This document shows, piece by piece, positions 8,521 to 17,065 of a stretch of DNA of 64,000 nucleotides. Location of the stretch: NCBI RefSeq assembly GCF_001591465.1, contig NZ_BCUY01000011.1, positions 1-64,000 on the forward strand. Direction: 5' to 3'. The DNA comes from Cytobacillus firmus NBRC 15306. GTDB taxonomy: Bacteria; Bacillota; Bacilli; Bacillales; Cytobacillaceae. Under the pieces are notes generated by a model. The model saw only the letters and a program-made list of their open reading frames with translations, was not told the origin of the DNA and searched no databases. The stretch's first letter is position 1. Each line of letters begins with the position of its first letter. The position numbers and the translations under genes are program-made.

Positions 8521-8895
8521 TTATTTATTAAACCAAAGGGGATCATCATTATCAGCTTCCCCATTATAATTAATCAATACCTCTTCACCTGCTTTAATGT
8601 CTCTATAAGCGAAAAAGTCAAAGGTATGATTGTCAAAGTTAATATCATATACTGCATTTGGCTTATAGGAATGGTTAAAAAGCATCCCATAGCCTAATAA
8701 AATGGCACTGTGATTTTTCCCGTATTCAAATGCATAATCAGCCAGAGCCGTTTTTTCAATATGCTGATGCTCTTTGTTTGGATAAGGAAGGACCGGAGCC
8801 TCATGAATCAGTTCACCCTTCTTAATATCACGAGTTGCAAAGACTCCTCTATTATGTTCGCCATCGCTTACTGCTGATGTCTTAATTTCGATCAT
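8521..8895 (-). CDS. Short SET-domain protein, probable lysine methyltransferase
   Basis: 124 residues, essentially a minimal SET domain. The N-terminal RGVFATRDIKKGELI strand motif, the central NHSYKPNA motif (SAM/active-site knot) and the C-terminal GEEVLINYNG motif are all present in order; the post-SET cysteines are absent. SET proteins transfer methyl groups from S-adenosylmethionine to protein lysines, and stand-alone bacterial versions have no settled substrate. Its ribosome binding site is AGGTAATGAA. It sits between ywaF and the Dph6-like gene on the same strand with its own short flanks. Confidence 0.82.
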   Translation of the reverse strand: MIEIKTSAVSDGEHNRGVFATRDIKKGELIHEAPVLPYPNKEHQHIEKTALADYAFEYGKNHSAILLGYGMLFNHSYKPNAVYDINFDNHTFDFFAYRDIKAGEEVLINYNGEADNDDPLWFNK

Positions 8896-8930
8896 TTCAT
8901 TACCTGCACATTCTCGTCAATGACGTTTTT

Positions 8931-9608
8931 TTATTTTTCAGCGAGCCTAAACTCACCAAATTCCAATTTCTTCGTGGTTTCAAGCTGAATCACTACAGGA
9001 GAGTCCAGCTGGATGCTTTTATAAAATAGCGGACCGTCATAAACAAATGTATGATACTCACCTGATTCACCCATTGGACAGACAGGCTCATCTTCAATTT
9101 TGCTTACAAAGTCTTGATTAAGTTCCTTGCCCAGCCAGGAGCTGTCCAATACATCTTCCCGGACACGTATGACTTTGGCTTTATAGCCTGATTCCGCAAA
9201 GGCCTTTAATGCCTTAAGACTATCTTTCTCCTCCATCCATAGAGGATATACCGCATCCAATCCTGCTTCGGCAGCTGTTTTTTCTCCCCATTCGCGGTGA
9301 CCATCCAAGTATAGATCCCCATATGCAATTCCTGTAATCCCATATGTATCTTTTATTTTTCTTAAATCACTCACGAAACGTTCCGAGTAATCTTCAAAAG
9401 TACAATAAATAAACCCTGCAGGTATGGACAAGCTTTTAGCCTGAAGCTGGATTAATTCCTTTTTTTCACCATGCCCGAACGTTCTGCCAATTTCCTTTGG
9501 AACCGTTGTCAGAAGGCATGCAACCTCGTACCCCTGTTTTATTAGCACATCTAGAGCCAGACAGCTGTCTTTGCCGCCGCTCCATGATAAAACGACTTTC
9601 TTACTCAA
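8931..9608 (-). CDS. Dph6/MJ0570-type ATP-pyrophosphatase
   Basis: 225 residues of the adenine-nucleotide alpha-hydrolase superfamily. The PP-loop is at residues 8-15 (SWSGGKDS). GIAYGDLYLDGHREWGE near 95 and PVCPMGESGEYHTFVYDGPLF near 175 are the typical diphthine-ammonia ligase signatures. In eukaryotes and archaea this family amidates diphthine on EF-2, but bacteria lack diphthamide, so the bacterial substrate is unknown. The start is TTG 9608 with GGTGA upstream. It lies downstream of sbcC, beyond that gene's terminator. Confidence 0.85.
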   Translation of the reverse strand: MSKKVVLSWSGGKDSCLALDVLIKQGYEVACLLTTVPKEIGRTFGHGEKKELIQLQAKSLSIPAGFIYCTFEDYSERFVSDLRKIKDTYGITGIAYGDLYLDGHREWGEKTAAEAGLDAVYPLWMEEKDSLKALKAFAESGYKAKVIRVREDVLDSSWLGKELNQDFVSKIEDEPVCPMGESGEYHTFVYDGPLFYKSIQLDSPVVIQLETTKKLEFGEFRLAEK

Positions 9609-9636
9609 GAGTCATCACCAACTTTAATAGTATGGG

Positions 9637-9664
9637 AAAAAGGATAGGAGGTCTATCCTTTTTC
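9637..9664. terminator. Terminator after sbcC
   Basis: AAAAAGGATAG pairs with CTATCCTTTTT around a short GAGGT loop, so it can work on both strands. It closes the sbcDC operon. Confidence 0.85.
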
Positions 9665-9673
9665 CTCTGAATC

Positions 9674-12600
9674 CTAATTTAAAAATTGAAACTGTGTTCT
9701 GCTTCCTGTCTGGCTTGCAGTTACTTCGAGACGCGCATCTATCCTTTCCTTCAGCTCAGGAACATGAGAGATAATACCTACTAGCCTTCCACTGCTTTGA
9801 ATTTCGATCAATGCTTCTATTGCCTGATCCAATGATTCGGGATCTAGTGTCCCAAATCCTTCATCAATGAACATCGTCTCAAGAGATACGCCTCCTGCGT
9901 ATTGCTGCACCACGTCTGCCAGACCAAGAGCAAGTGCAAGCGCGGCTTTAAAGCTTTCCCCGCCGGATAAAGTTTTAACATGCCTTTCCTGCCCAGTGTA
10001 TTGATCAAAGACAAGCAATTCCAGGCCGCTTTGTGCGTTGCCCTTTGAGCGGTCTGTTTTTCGAAGCAGCATATATCTCCCGCTGGTCATCTTCGATAAA
10101 CGTCCGTTGGCTTCCCTCAGTATATCATCTAAAAATGCCGCCAGTACAAACCGTTCAAAAGTAATCCGGTAAGTATTCTGTCCTTTTGAAATTTCATATA
10201 AGTGCCCGATTACTTTATACCTTTCCTCAAGGGCCTTCATATTTTCATTTATTTCTTCGATTTTTTGCATAGTCTCTTTATTTTGCTTTTTCATCATAAA
10301 CAGATTTGTATATTGATCCTGCAGCTGTTTTAATTGGTCATCTGTTTCTTGCAATAATAGCTGCAAGCTTTCCAGGTCAGGTTTTTCAATCCCTTCCAAG
10401 AGATGCAGCAGCTCAGCGTATCGATCATGAACAGAACGGACTTCTTCCCGATATTCTCTAACTTCACCTTCAAGCTGCCTGATTTGATCTTCTGATTTTT
10501 TTGCATCCCTGTATTCTCCGTAAACTTCAAAGCCCTGTTCCTTCATGCGCTGCACAAAATTCTGCCTTTCAGCTGCAAGCTTTTCCTCTTTCTCAACAGC
10601 CAGCTTTTGAAGTGTCTCCAGCTTTGCCTTTTCTGCCAAAAAGGACGATTTTGTATCCTGATATTCCTCCTGCGCTGTTTCCAGCTGTCTCTGCAGGTTT
10701 TCAAGCTTTTCAGCGGCAGTTCTTAAATTTGACTTGTAGGCATCAATGGAACGCAAGTCCTCAGGAATTGCGGCCATCATTCTGGCCAAGTTGCTTTTCT
10801 TTTCGGCATGCAAAATGGCTGCGTCATTTATTTGGACTTGCAGCCGGTCAATTTCTGCAGCCACGGTTTCTTTATGCTGCTGAGTTTTTTCTAACTCAGC
10901 TGTACAGTTTTCAAGCCTGGAAGATTTCTTCTTCAATTCAGCATGAAAATCCTCAAGATGCTTTCTTTGATCGGCAAGTGTATTTTTCAACACTGGCAAA
11001 CTTTCTTGTTTAAAATCTGGACGGTGTTTCTGTATTTGGGCTGTTATGTCCGCTAATCCACTTTCGCTGGAATTCATGCGGGACTGGGCTTCATAAAATG
11101 CAGACTCCGCTTTCGCTTTCTCGGCTTCAATTTGAGATGCCTGTTTTTTTGCTTCCTTCAGATCTTGTTCATCAGGAATATTAGGAGGAGAGACAGCCGG
11201 ATTTGGATGGTGGCCTGAGCCGCAGACCGGACATGCCTCTCCATTTTGGAGCCTGTCAGCCAAGATTGATGCCTGTCCATGAAGCCATTTGCCCTCCAGT
11301 TCCTCCACAAGCAGTTTGGCATCAGTCAGCCTGGATGAAGTCTGCTCAAAATAACTTTTTTTATTGCTGAAGTCATTCATGGATAAATGATGCTCATTAT
11401 GCAATTCTTCATATCTATGAAGTTTTTCTATTTCATCAGTCAGTTTCTCCAGTTTTCTTTCATTCTCAACCAGTGCCAGCTTGCTCTTCTCAATGTCCTG
11501 CTTTTCTTCTGTCAGTTTTTTTATTTTCAGATCCGTTTTTTGATGCGCTTCATCTTGCTGTCTTTTATGAATCCGCAGTTTTTCCAGATTCTCTTCAAGA
11601 GAAAGAACCAGCTTCTCCACTTCTGCAAAAGAGAGAATATCCTCTCTCATATTTTGCAGGTGATTAACCTGTTCTGCAGCCTTTTTTCTGTCTTCCTCGC
11701 GGTTTTTTTCAGATTCCCATTTATCTTGTTTTTCTTTTAGGAGCGTTTCAAGATTGCTGATATTTTTCTGAAGAACATTAAGGTCAGCGTTTGCCGCATC
11801 CAATTCTTTCTTCAGAACATGGCAGTGCTGCTCCTGCTGATTGAGCAGGGCTGCTTTCTGGGCAAGAGCTATCGCCTTCTCTTTTGCAATGTACTGCTCC
11901 TTTAATCCCTCGAGCTCTTCTTTCCTTTGCTTTAGCTCTTCTTTCGTCTTCAGCTGCTTAAGCACCATTTCTGCTTCATAGAGCTTTTGCTGAAGATGAT
12001 CTCTCTGTTCCTTCTTTTTCCTTCCTTCTTCTGTCAGCTCAGCAAGACCTTCTGCCATCTCCTTAATTTCATCTGCAAGAAGCGGCATTAGCAGGGTGTC
12101 ATTAACACTTCCTGCTTCGAGGTAAGATTTCAGTTCCCCGCTGTATACAGCCTGCACATGATTAAAATACTGATCTCTCAATTTAATCTGTTCTTCTACC
12201 GTTCTTTTTAATTCAGTTGCATCTTCTTTAAGTTTTTCTTCGATGCGCTTATATATTTGAGTATGGAATAACCGCTGCAGAATGATTTCCTTATCCTTGC
12301 TTTCAGAAGTCAGGAGCTTTCGGAACTCTCCCTGGGGAATCATCAGAATTTGCCTGAACTGATTGCTGTCAATGATCATAATTTCTTTTATCTTTTCATC
12401 AACATCCCTGACATTTGAAGCCAGGAGCTTTTGCTCTCCATTTTCACCATACATATACAGTTCTGCTTTTGCACTCACTGTTGTTGTGCCATTGCCGCGC
12501 TCTTTTTTCTTTTCCTGCTGGGGAGATCTTGTAATATGATACCTTTTATTTCTTAAAATGAATTCGAGGGAAACCTCGGTTAATGTATTATTTTTGGCAA

Positions 12601-12808
12601 ACTGGCTTCGAAGTTCGGGGCCATTCCGATCCTCCCCGCTTGCCTTTCCATAAATGGCATAGCTGATGCCGTCAAAAATCGTGGTTTTGCCTGAACCCGT
12701 CTTTCCGGAGATGACAAACATGGTCCGATTTCCAAGTTCGGTAAAATCAATGGTTTCACTGTCTGCATAGGGGCCGAACGCCTGCATCGTTAATTTTAAT
12801 GGCTTCAT
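9674..12808 (-). CDS. sbcC: SbcC, SMC-like ATPase of the SbcCD nuclease
   Basis: 1044 residues. ATP-binding partner of SbcD; together they open and cut DNA hairpins and protein-blocked ends (bacterial Mre11-Rad50). The N-terminal Walker A SGKTGSGKTTIFDG lies near residue 35. Two long coiled-coil arms flank a zinc hook CPVCG near residue 526. The C-terminal ABC signature LSGGESFKAALALALG and a Walker B (ETMFIDEGFGTLD) follow. The ATG overlaps the sbcD stop by four bases. Length and layout are standard; the gene looks intact. Confidence 0.95.
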   Translation of the reverse strand: MKPLKLTMQAFGPYADSETIDFTELGNRTMFVISGKTGSGKTTIFDGISYAIYGKASGEDRNGPELRSQFAKNNTLTEVSLEFILRNKRYHITRSPQQEKKKERGNGTTTVSAKAELYMYGENGEQKLLASNVRDVDEKIKEIMIIDSNQFRQILMIPQGEFRKLLTSESKDKEIILQRLFHTQIYKRIEEKLKEDATELKRTVEEQIKLRDQYFNHVQAVYSGELKSYLEAGSVNDTLLMPLLADEIKEMAEGLAELTEEGRKKKEQRDHLQQKLYEAEMVLKQLKTKEELKQRKEELEGLKEQYIAKEKAIALAQKAALLNQQEQHCHVLKKELDAANADLNVLQKNISNLETLLKEKQDKWESEKNREEDRKKAAEQVNHLQNMREDILSFAEVEKLVLSLEENLEKLRIHKRQQDEAHQKTDLKIKKLTEEKQDIEKSKLALVENERKLEKLTDEIEKLHRYEELHNEHHLSMNDFSNKKSYFEQTSSRLTDAKLLVEELEGKWLHGQASILADRLQNGEACPVCGSGHHPNPAVSPPNIPDEQDLKEAKKQASQIEAEKAKAESAFYEAQSRMNSSESGLADITAQIQKHRPDFKQESLPVLKNTLADQRKHLEDFHAELKKKSSRLENCTAELEKTQQHKETVAAEIDRLQVQINDAAILHAEKKSNLARMMAAIPEDLRSIDAYKSNLRTAAEKLENLQRQLETAQEEYQDTKSSFLAEKAKLETLQKLAVEKEEKLAAERQNFVQRMKEQGFEVYGEYRDAKKSEDQIRQLEGEVREYREEVRSVHDRYAELLHLLEGIEKPDLESLQLLLQETDDQLKQLQDQYTNLFMMKKQNKETMQKIEEINENMKALEERYKVIGHLYEISKGQNTYRITFERFVLAAFLDDILREANGRLSKMTSGRYMLLRKTDRSKGNAQSGLELLVFDQYTGQERHVKTLSGGESFKAALALALGLADVVQQYAGGVSLETMFIDEGFGTLDPESLDQAIEALIEIQSSGRLVGIISHVPELKERIDARLEVTASQTGSRTQFQFLN

Positions 12809-13947
12809 TTCATGGCCTCCTCCCTAAGCACTTTTTCGATCACATCGGTCATTACCCTCTGTTTATCTTCTGTAAATTCGGAAGTGGTCATTTGTTCATA
12901 GAATTGTTTAAACAGATCAAGCTCCTTCCTCTCTTCCTTCATCGAGAGGAAGGAGCTTTTTTTCTTCATATCTGTAACGGCTATCCTTCTTTCCAGGTGC
13001 AGAACATTTGGATAGACCTGTCTCAGCTTATTAATTGGATCAAGCAATGCGCCTTCATCAAAAAGGGTGATTTTCAGATAGTCATCAAGGTTCTGTTTTT
13101 CATAGAAAGCTGGATCCATCAGTTCATCCAGATGCCCTTCGATCTCTCTCAAGTCTTTTTTAGGCTTTAATGAACGAGTACGCAAGTCAAATTCACCATT
13201 CTCCTTCATTTCTAAAATAGAAATGGATTTTTCCTGTTTAGCTTCGGAAAAAGAATATTTTAAGAGGGAGCCTGAATAGCGGATCTTGTCATGCTTTATG
13301 GCATCAGGACTATGCAAATGACCAAGTGCCGTATAGGAGAAAGGATCAAAGCTGCTTGAATGGACACAGCCTGATCCTCCGACAGAGAGGGTCCTTTCCG
13401 AATCACTGGTAGCACCGCCCAATACAAAAGCATGTCCGACAAGAACGTTCGGTTCATTTGGATTCAGGTACTCTTCAATTCTGTTCACAATTGCCTTCAT
13501 TGCATCATCATGGGAATGCACACGGTCGTCATCAAGCAAATGCCTGACCATTCCGGGTTCAGCATACGGAACCAGATAAAAGTTCACACCATTAATATGT
13601 ATGGGCCTAAAATCATTTACCAGTTTTCCAGACAGGTAGAACTTGCTTTGTTTGTACCAGGAGCTACCAAAGGACAGCCTTTCAGCGCTGTCATGGTTTC
13701 CTCCTATGGCAACCACAGGTGTATTGAGCTCTACATTTATTTTAAAAAGGATTTCATTCAGCAATTCTACAGCATCAGTCGGAGGTACGGAACGGTCATA
13801 TAAGTCTCCTGCAATAACGACTGCATCCGGCTTTTCTTCCTCTACCACATCAATAAATTGATGCAAAAAATGACGCTGATCTCCGGTCATATATACACCA
13901 TGGACCAGCTTGCCCAAATGCCAATCAGCGGTATGGATAAATTTCAT
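12805..13947 (-). CDS. sbcD: SbcD, nuclease subunit of SbcCD
   Basis: 380-residue Mre11-type metallophosphoesterase. The ligand motifs appear in order: HTADWHLGK (residues 4-12), GDLYDRSVPP, GNHDSAERL, a His in LVGHAFVLG and ALGHLHSPD. I start it at ATG 13947 (MKFIHTADWHLG): it has a GAGGGTG ribosome binding site and this is the family N-terminus. The upstream 33-residue extension crosses the SOS box and is not expected to be translated. It forms an operon with sbcC (ATGA overlap), and a LexA-type box overlaps the inferred transcription start. Confidence 0.95.
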   Translation of the reverse strand: MKFIHTADWHLGKLVHGVYMTGDQRHFLHQFIDVVEEEKPDAVVIAGDLYDRSVPPTDAVELLNEILFKINVELNTPVVAIGGNHDSAERLSFGSSWYKQSKFYLSGKLVNDFRPIHINGVNFYLVPYAEPGMVRHLLDDDRVHSHDDAMKAIVNRIEEYLNPNEPNVLVGHAFVLGGATSDSERTLSVGGSGCVHSSSFDPFSYTALGHLHSPDAIKHDKIRYSGSLLKYSFSEAKQEKSISILEMKENGEFDLRTRSLKPKKDLREIEGHLDELMDPAFYEKQNLDDYLKITLFDEGALLDPINKLRQVYPNVLHLERRIAVTDMKKKSSFLSMKEERKELDLFKQFYEQMTTSEFTEDKQRVMTDVIEKVLREEAMK

Positions 13948-14040
13948 ATCTAACACCCTCTTTTCCTTGCCTGAGATTCTTTCTGCAATGTTACCATTAT
14001 ACCAAATCAAAAAACGGCAATGGCTCAGCAAAATTTGACA

Positions 14041-14060
14041 GAACATTCGTTCTAATTATA
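14041..14060 (-). promoter_or_regulatory. LexA (SOS) box and -10 of the sbcDC promoter
   Basis: The minus strand reads TATAAT (14060-14055) and then AGAACGAATGTTCT, an exact GAAC-RNRY-GTTC Gram-positive SOS box at 14052-14041. The box falls on the predicted transcription start, a repressing position. The -35 (TATGTT at 17-base spacing) is weak. Confidence 0.72.
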
Positions 14061-14097
14061 TCAGAGATTATTTCCAAAACATAGCATTATTCGAAAA

Positions 14098-14124
14098 GAA
14101 AAAGAGCCCAACAAAGGCTCTTTC
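14098..14124 (-). terminator. Terminator of the MetT-like gene
   Basis: The minus-strand hairpin AAAGAGCC / GGGCTCTTT is followed by TTTCTTTT, just after the stop at 14127. Confidence 0.8.
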
Positions 14125-14126
14125 AT

Positions 14127-15410
14127 CTATTGCTTTTTTAGGTTAGGGAAGTTAATCAAAATGGCAATAACACCGCAAATGCCAATTAATATTGGATAAA
14201 TGGAATATGCCATGATGCTCACCGGCGAAATGGCAGCGAGCCCGGAAGCAGCCAGCATCTGTGCCCCATATGGGATAGTCCCTTGTACAAAACAGGCAAA
14301 TATATCAAGAATACTTGCTGATTTACGTGGGTCAATCTCATATTGATCTGCAATTTTTTTGGCAAGCGGCCCTGCAATAATGATGGCAATTGTGTTATTG
14401 GCTGTAGATAAATTTGTCAGGGTGACAAGTGACGCAATACCAAATTCAGCTCCCCTGCGAGATTTTATTTTGCTTGTAGCCATGTGAAGCAAGTAATCGA
14501 TTCCGCCATTACCCCGGATGATCTCAACCAATCCGCCAATGAGGATGGCAATGATCGCAAGGGTCTGCATACCAGCCATTCCTTCAGCAATCATTTGCAG
14601 GAATGAAACAAAGGTATAGCTGTCGTCTGCAATTCCGATCAGCCCTGCAAGAAGGATACCCCCGCTAAGCACAAGAATGACATTCATGCCAAGCAAAGCT
14701 GCAGCCAATACGCCAAGATAAGGGACTACTTTCAAAAAGCTGTAATCCCCGCTGGTTACCACGCTTTCCTGACCTGCTGTTAAAATCCCAAGAATCAAAG
14801 CCGTAAGCAATGCAGCAGGCAGGACGATTAAGAAATTCACACGGAATTTATCGGTCATTCTCGTTCCTTGAGTCCTGACCGCTGCAATGGTCGTATCAGA
14901 AATGACGGAAAGATTATCCCCGAACATGGCACCGCCTATTATAGCTGCCATGGCCAATGCGACGGAAATATCGGTCTCTGCAGAAAGGGCTACACCAATT
15001 GGAGCGAGAGCTACAACTGTCCCCATGGATGTTCCCATAGATAATGAAATAAAGCATGCAATGATAAAAATTCCGACCATAAGCAGATTCTGCGGGATAA
15101 AAGAGAGTGCAAGGTTCACGGTTGAATCAACTGCACCCATACCTTTAGCCGTACCAGAAAAGGCCCCTGCCAGGATAAAAATAATGGACATTAATATAAT
15201 ATCAGGATGTCCGGCCCCTTTCGTGAATATCTCTACTTTTTCCATGAATGGCTTTTTTCTGTTCATTGACAGTGCTATTCCGGCTGTAGCGGATACAATG
15301 ACAATGATTGGAATGCTATTGAAATCTCCTGTTGCTATGCCGCTTCCTATAAAAATAAGAAGGAAAGCAAAAAGCGGCAATAAAGCCCAGGGATTGCCCT
15401 TGTTTTTCAT
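14127..15410 (-). CDS. metT: NhaC-family Na+/H+ antiporter-like carrier, probable methionine transporter (MetT)
   Basis: 427 residues with 11-12 hydrophobic segments and NhaC-family motifs such as SLSMGTSMGTVVALAPIG, GGAMFGDNLSVISDTTIAA and FVQGTIPYGAQMLAA. NhaC members are usually called Na+/H+ antiporters, but the gene is preceded by an S-box riboswitch with its own terminator. Comparative work on the S-box regulon named such NhaC homologues MetT and inferred methionine uptake. I start at ATG 15410 (MKNKGNPW), which has GGAG at good spacing; the upstream 18 codons lie beyond this site. Substrate is inferred from the riboswitch, not from protein motifs. Confidence 0.8.
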   Translation of the reverse strand: MKNKGNPWALLPLFAFLLIFIGSGIATGDFNSIPIIVIVSATAGIALSMNRKKPFMEKVEIFTKGAGHPDIILMSIIFILAGAFSGTAKGMGAVDSTVNLALSFIPQNLLMVGIFIIACFISLSMGTSMGTVVALAPIGVALSAETDISVALAMAAIIGGAMFGDNLSVISDTTIAAVRTQGTRMTDKFRVNFLIVLPAALLTALILGILTAGQESVVTSGDYSFLKVVPYLGVLAAALLGMNVILVLSGGILLAGLIGIADDSYTFVSFLQMIAEGMAGMQTLAIIAILIGGLVEIIRGNGGIDYLLHMATSKIKSRRGAEFGIASLVTLTNLSTANNTIAIIIAGPLAKKIADQYEIDPRKSASILDIFACFVQGTIPYGAQMLAASGLAAISPVSIMAYSIYPILIGICGVIAILINFPNLKKQ

Positions 15411-15445
15411 TTGAAATTCTCCTCTCCGAATGGATTTTCCAGCTA

Positions 15446-15478
15446 AATAAAAAGACCTCTTCAAGCAAGAAGAGATCT
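15446..15478 (-). terminator. Intrinsic terminator of the SAM riboswitch
   Basis: On the minus strand AGATCTCTTC pairs with GAAGAGGTCT followed by five T, immediately downstream of the aptamer and upstream of the MetT-like start: the off-state hairpin. Confidence 0.88.
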
Positions 15479-15493
15479 TAACAAATCAATCGT

Positions 15494-15604
15494 TCTCTTC
15501 TTATCTGCCAAGCACCTATGCTTGCTGGATTTGGCACAGCGCTCTATTGAGCCCGCTGCCGAGACATCTTTGGGCCAGTCCCTCCGTCTCTCTCTTGATA
15601 AGTA
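15494..15604 (-). ncRNA. SAM-I (S-box) riboswitch aptamer
   Basis: Read on the minus strand, the 5' part has the S-box signature (CTTATCAAGAGAG, GGAGGGACTGGCCC, GATG, CGGCAGC). The 3' part has GTGCCAAATCCAGCA and GGTGCTTGGCAGATAAGAAGAG, which closes P1. These are the conserved SAM-binding and kink-turn elements in the right order and spacing. With methionine/SAM replete, transcription should stop at the adjoining terminator. Confidence 0.95.
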
Positions 15605-15699
15605 ATTTTATATGAAATTATTCTGAAATAACTTACGTTTGAAAATTATACAGGAAACTCGATAAACTTCAAGTACTTTCTTGCAGTTAACGCAAAATA

Positions 15700-15732
15700 A
15701 AAAAGCCTGACCGATTGGCCAGGCTTTTTTTG
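15700..15732. terminator. Terminator of the cold-shock gene
   Basis: AAAAAAGCCTG pairs with CAGGCTTTTTTT around GACCGATTGGC. On the minus strand it follows the csp stop at 15747. Confidence 0.88.
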
Positions 15733-15746
15733 TATGGGTCTGTCAA

Positions 15747-15947
15747 TTATAGTTTAGTTACGTTAGCTGCTTGAGGTCCGCGTGCACCTTCAACAACTTC
15801 GAAAGAAACTTCTTGGCCTTCTTCTAAAGATTTGAAACCTTCAGATTGGATAGCAGAGTAATGTACGAATACGTCGTTTCCGTCTTCACCTTCGATGAAA
15901 CCGAAACCTTTTTCAGCATTGAACCATTTTACTTTACCGTTTTTCAT
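15747..15947 (-). CDS. CspA-family cold-shock protein
   Basis: 66-residue single OB-fold RNA/DNA chaperone. RNP1 (KGFGFIEG, 13-20) and RNP2 (VFVHYSA, 26-32) are intact; the protein begins [15 protein letters not shown] and ends with [10 protein letters not shown], as in B. subtilis CspB/CspD. It melts RNA secondary structure at low temperature. A strong TAGGAGGA site precedes the ATG, and an approximately 145-base untranslated leader, typical of csp genes, separates it from its promoter. Which csp paralogue it is cannot be decided here. Confidence 0.95.
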   Translation of the reverse strand: MKNGKVKWFNAEKGFGFIEGEDGNDVFVHYSAIQSEGFKSLEEGQEVSFEVVEGARGPQAANVTKL

Positions 15948-16097
15948 GAAAAAAATCCTCCTATTGGCTAGAAAAAGCCATGTGTAAATTCACCATATAC
16001 ACGCTTATAACTTTACGTTCATTACTCATCCAGACCATTGCCTAACGGTTGAAAAAGCAGCTAGCAAAATATAACACGATGCATAACGGCTGATTCA

Positions 16098-16126
16098 AAT
16101 TTAGCACTTATAGGAAGGAATGTCAA
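16098..16126 (-). promoter_or_regulatory. Sigma-A promoter of the cold-shock gene
   Basis: Minus strand TTGACA (16126-16121), a 17-base spacer and TAAATT (16103-16098) with an upstream TGC (extended -10). It leaves a 5' leader of about 145 bases before the ATG. The rest of the 15948-16289 gap is this leader plus upstream DNA. Confidence 0.7.
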
Positions 16127-16289
16127 CTATACCACCCGTTTGCAAAAGGAATTTTCAAACTATTTCGTCTTCCGCGGATTCCAAAATGTGTAAATCCATC
16201 GAGATATATCTACCATTTTAGACAATCAGACAAACACATTATATGATGCATTCATAAAATATAGAAAACAGGATCAGGAGGTGAATGGA

Positions 16290-16559
16290 TTGAACTTACT
16301 GGATTTTTTAAACCAGAATTATTACATGATGGTCCCAGCCTTGTGGGTAATTGGGTATGCATTGAAACAGACACCAAAAATTCCTGATTGGTCCATCGTA
16401 TGGATTCTTGTAATCATTTCTGTTTCCGCAGGCAGCCTGGCATTTGGCTTTTCTTTTGAAGGGCTCCTTAACGGAATCGTTGCAGCAGGCGTTGCGGTGC
16501 TTGGACATCAAATGATGAAACAGACTATAGAAGGTGCATACAGCAATAAAAAGAAATAG
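16290..16559 (+). CDS. Phage holin-like small membrane protein (Phage_holin_5_2 type)
   Basis: 89 residues, three hydrophobic segments (about 14-24, 32-50 and 53-72) and a short basic tail ending KKK. The opening NLLDFLNQNYYMMVPALWVIGYALKQTP and the PDWSIVWIL stretch match holin-annotated proteins common in bacillar chromosomes outside prophages. I use the TTG at 16290, since AGGAGGTG lies at good spacing; a GTG at 16281 abuts that site. No endolysin or other phage gene is nearby, so a lytic role is doubtful. Confidence 0.7.
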   Translation: MNLLDFLNQNYYMMVPALWVIGYALKQTPKIPDWSIVWILVIISVSAGSLAFGFSFEGLLNGIVAAGVAVLGHQMMKQTIEGAYSNKKK

Positions 16560-16568
16560 GTTTTATCA

Positions 16569-16600
16569 AAAAAGTTCATCCAATTGAGATGAACTTTTTA
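16569..16600. terminator. Terminator between the holin-like and DnaB-like genes
   Basis: AAAGTTCATC pairs with GATGAACTTT, with an A-run on the left and five T on the right; usable by both convergent genes. Confidence 0.85.
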
Positions 16601-16610
16601 TTTTAATCTA

Positions 16611-16937
16611 TTATTTTAAGCCAGCGAGGACTTTTTCCATATCTTCGGCAGTCATTTCCTGTGCTTTTCCAAAACTGTATACTTGATTCGATGCCCAGTA
16701 ATCATAAAGCCTGGCAAGGTCATTCCGGTCATATACTTTATTGGCAAACGTGCTGAAGAAATAAACGATCAGGACATTCACAACATTAGGCGGCAGCTGT
16801 TTTCTGTTTGCAAGCGTACCCAAAGCGATTTTTTCCAATCCTCTAATATTGCCGCCTGTTATATGTTTAACCATTTCAAGCGGGGAAGCAGTTTCACACT
16901 TTTGCACAAAATCAGGGTCATTTAATAAATTTAACAT
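16611..16937 (-). CDS. Stand-alone protein resembling the DnaB/DnaD primosome C-terminal domain
   Basis: 108 residues. The segment GGNIRGLEKIALGTLANRKQLPPNVVNVLIVYFF followed by LARLYDYWASNQVYSFGKAQEM resembles the C-terminal DDBH2-type domain of Gram-positive DnaB/DnaD replication-initiation proteins, where a helix precedes a W-A-x-x-x-V-x-x motif. The N-terminal winged helix of those proteins is absent, so this is a single-domain protein rather than a loader. Ribosome binding site GAGGGGAG. Similarity is from pattern memory; role unknown. Confidence 0.55.
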   Translation of the reverse strand: MLNLLNDPDFVQKCETASPLEMVKHITGGNIRGLEKIALGTLANRKQLPPNVVNVLIVYFFSTFANKVYDRNDLARLYDYWASNQVYSFGKAQEMTAEDMEKVLAGLK

Positions 16938-17065
16938 AGGTCTCTCCCCTCTACTAACTTCTATTTATACACATTTGGAGGAGATCCATAAACCCTTTTG
17001 AGTATTTTGTATCGAAAATGATATAAATAGCAAGATTTGTTAAATAAATGTCACTTGCCTTTAGT

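Noticed and set aside
12136-12150. GTATAC hexamers inside coding sequence (sbcC, RidA, coaW and others)
   Set aside because: They lack the flanking TTTG/CAAA of the operator and lie within genes.
16290-16559. Prophage signalled by the holin-like gene
   Set aside because: No endolysin, structural, integrase or attachment sequences nearby; such holin-like genes are common in bacillar chromosomes.
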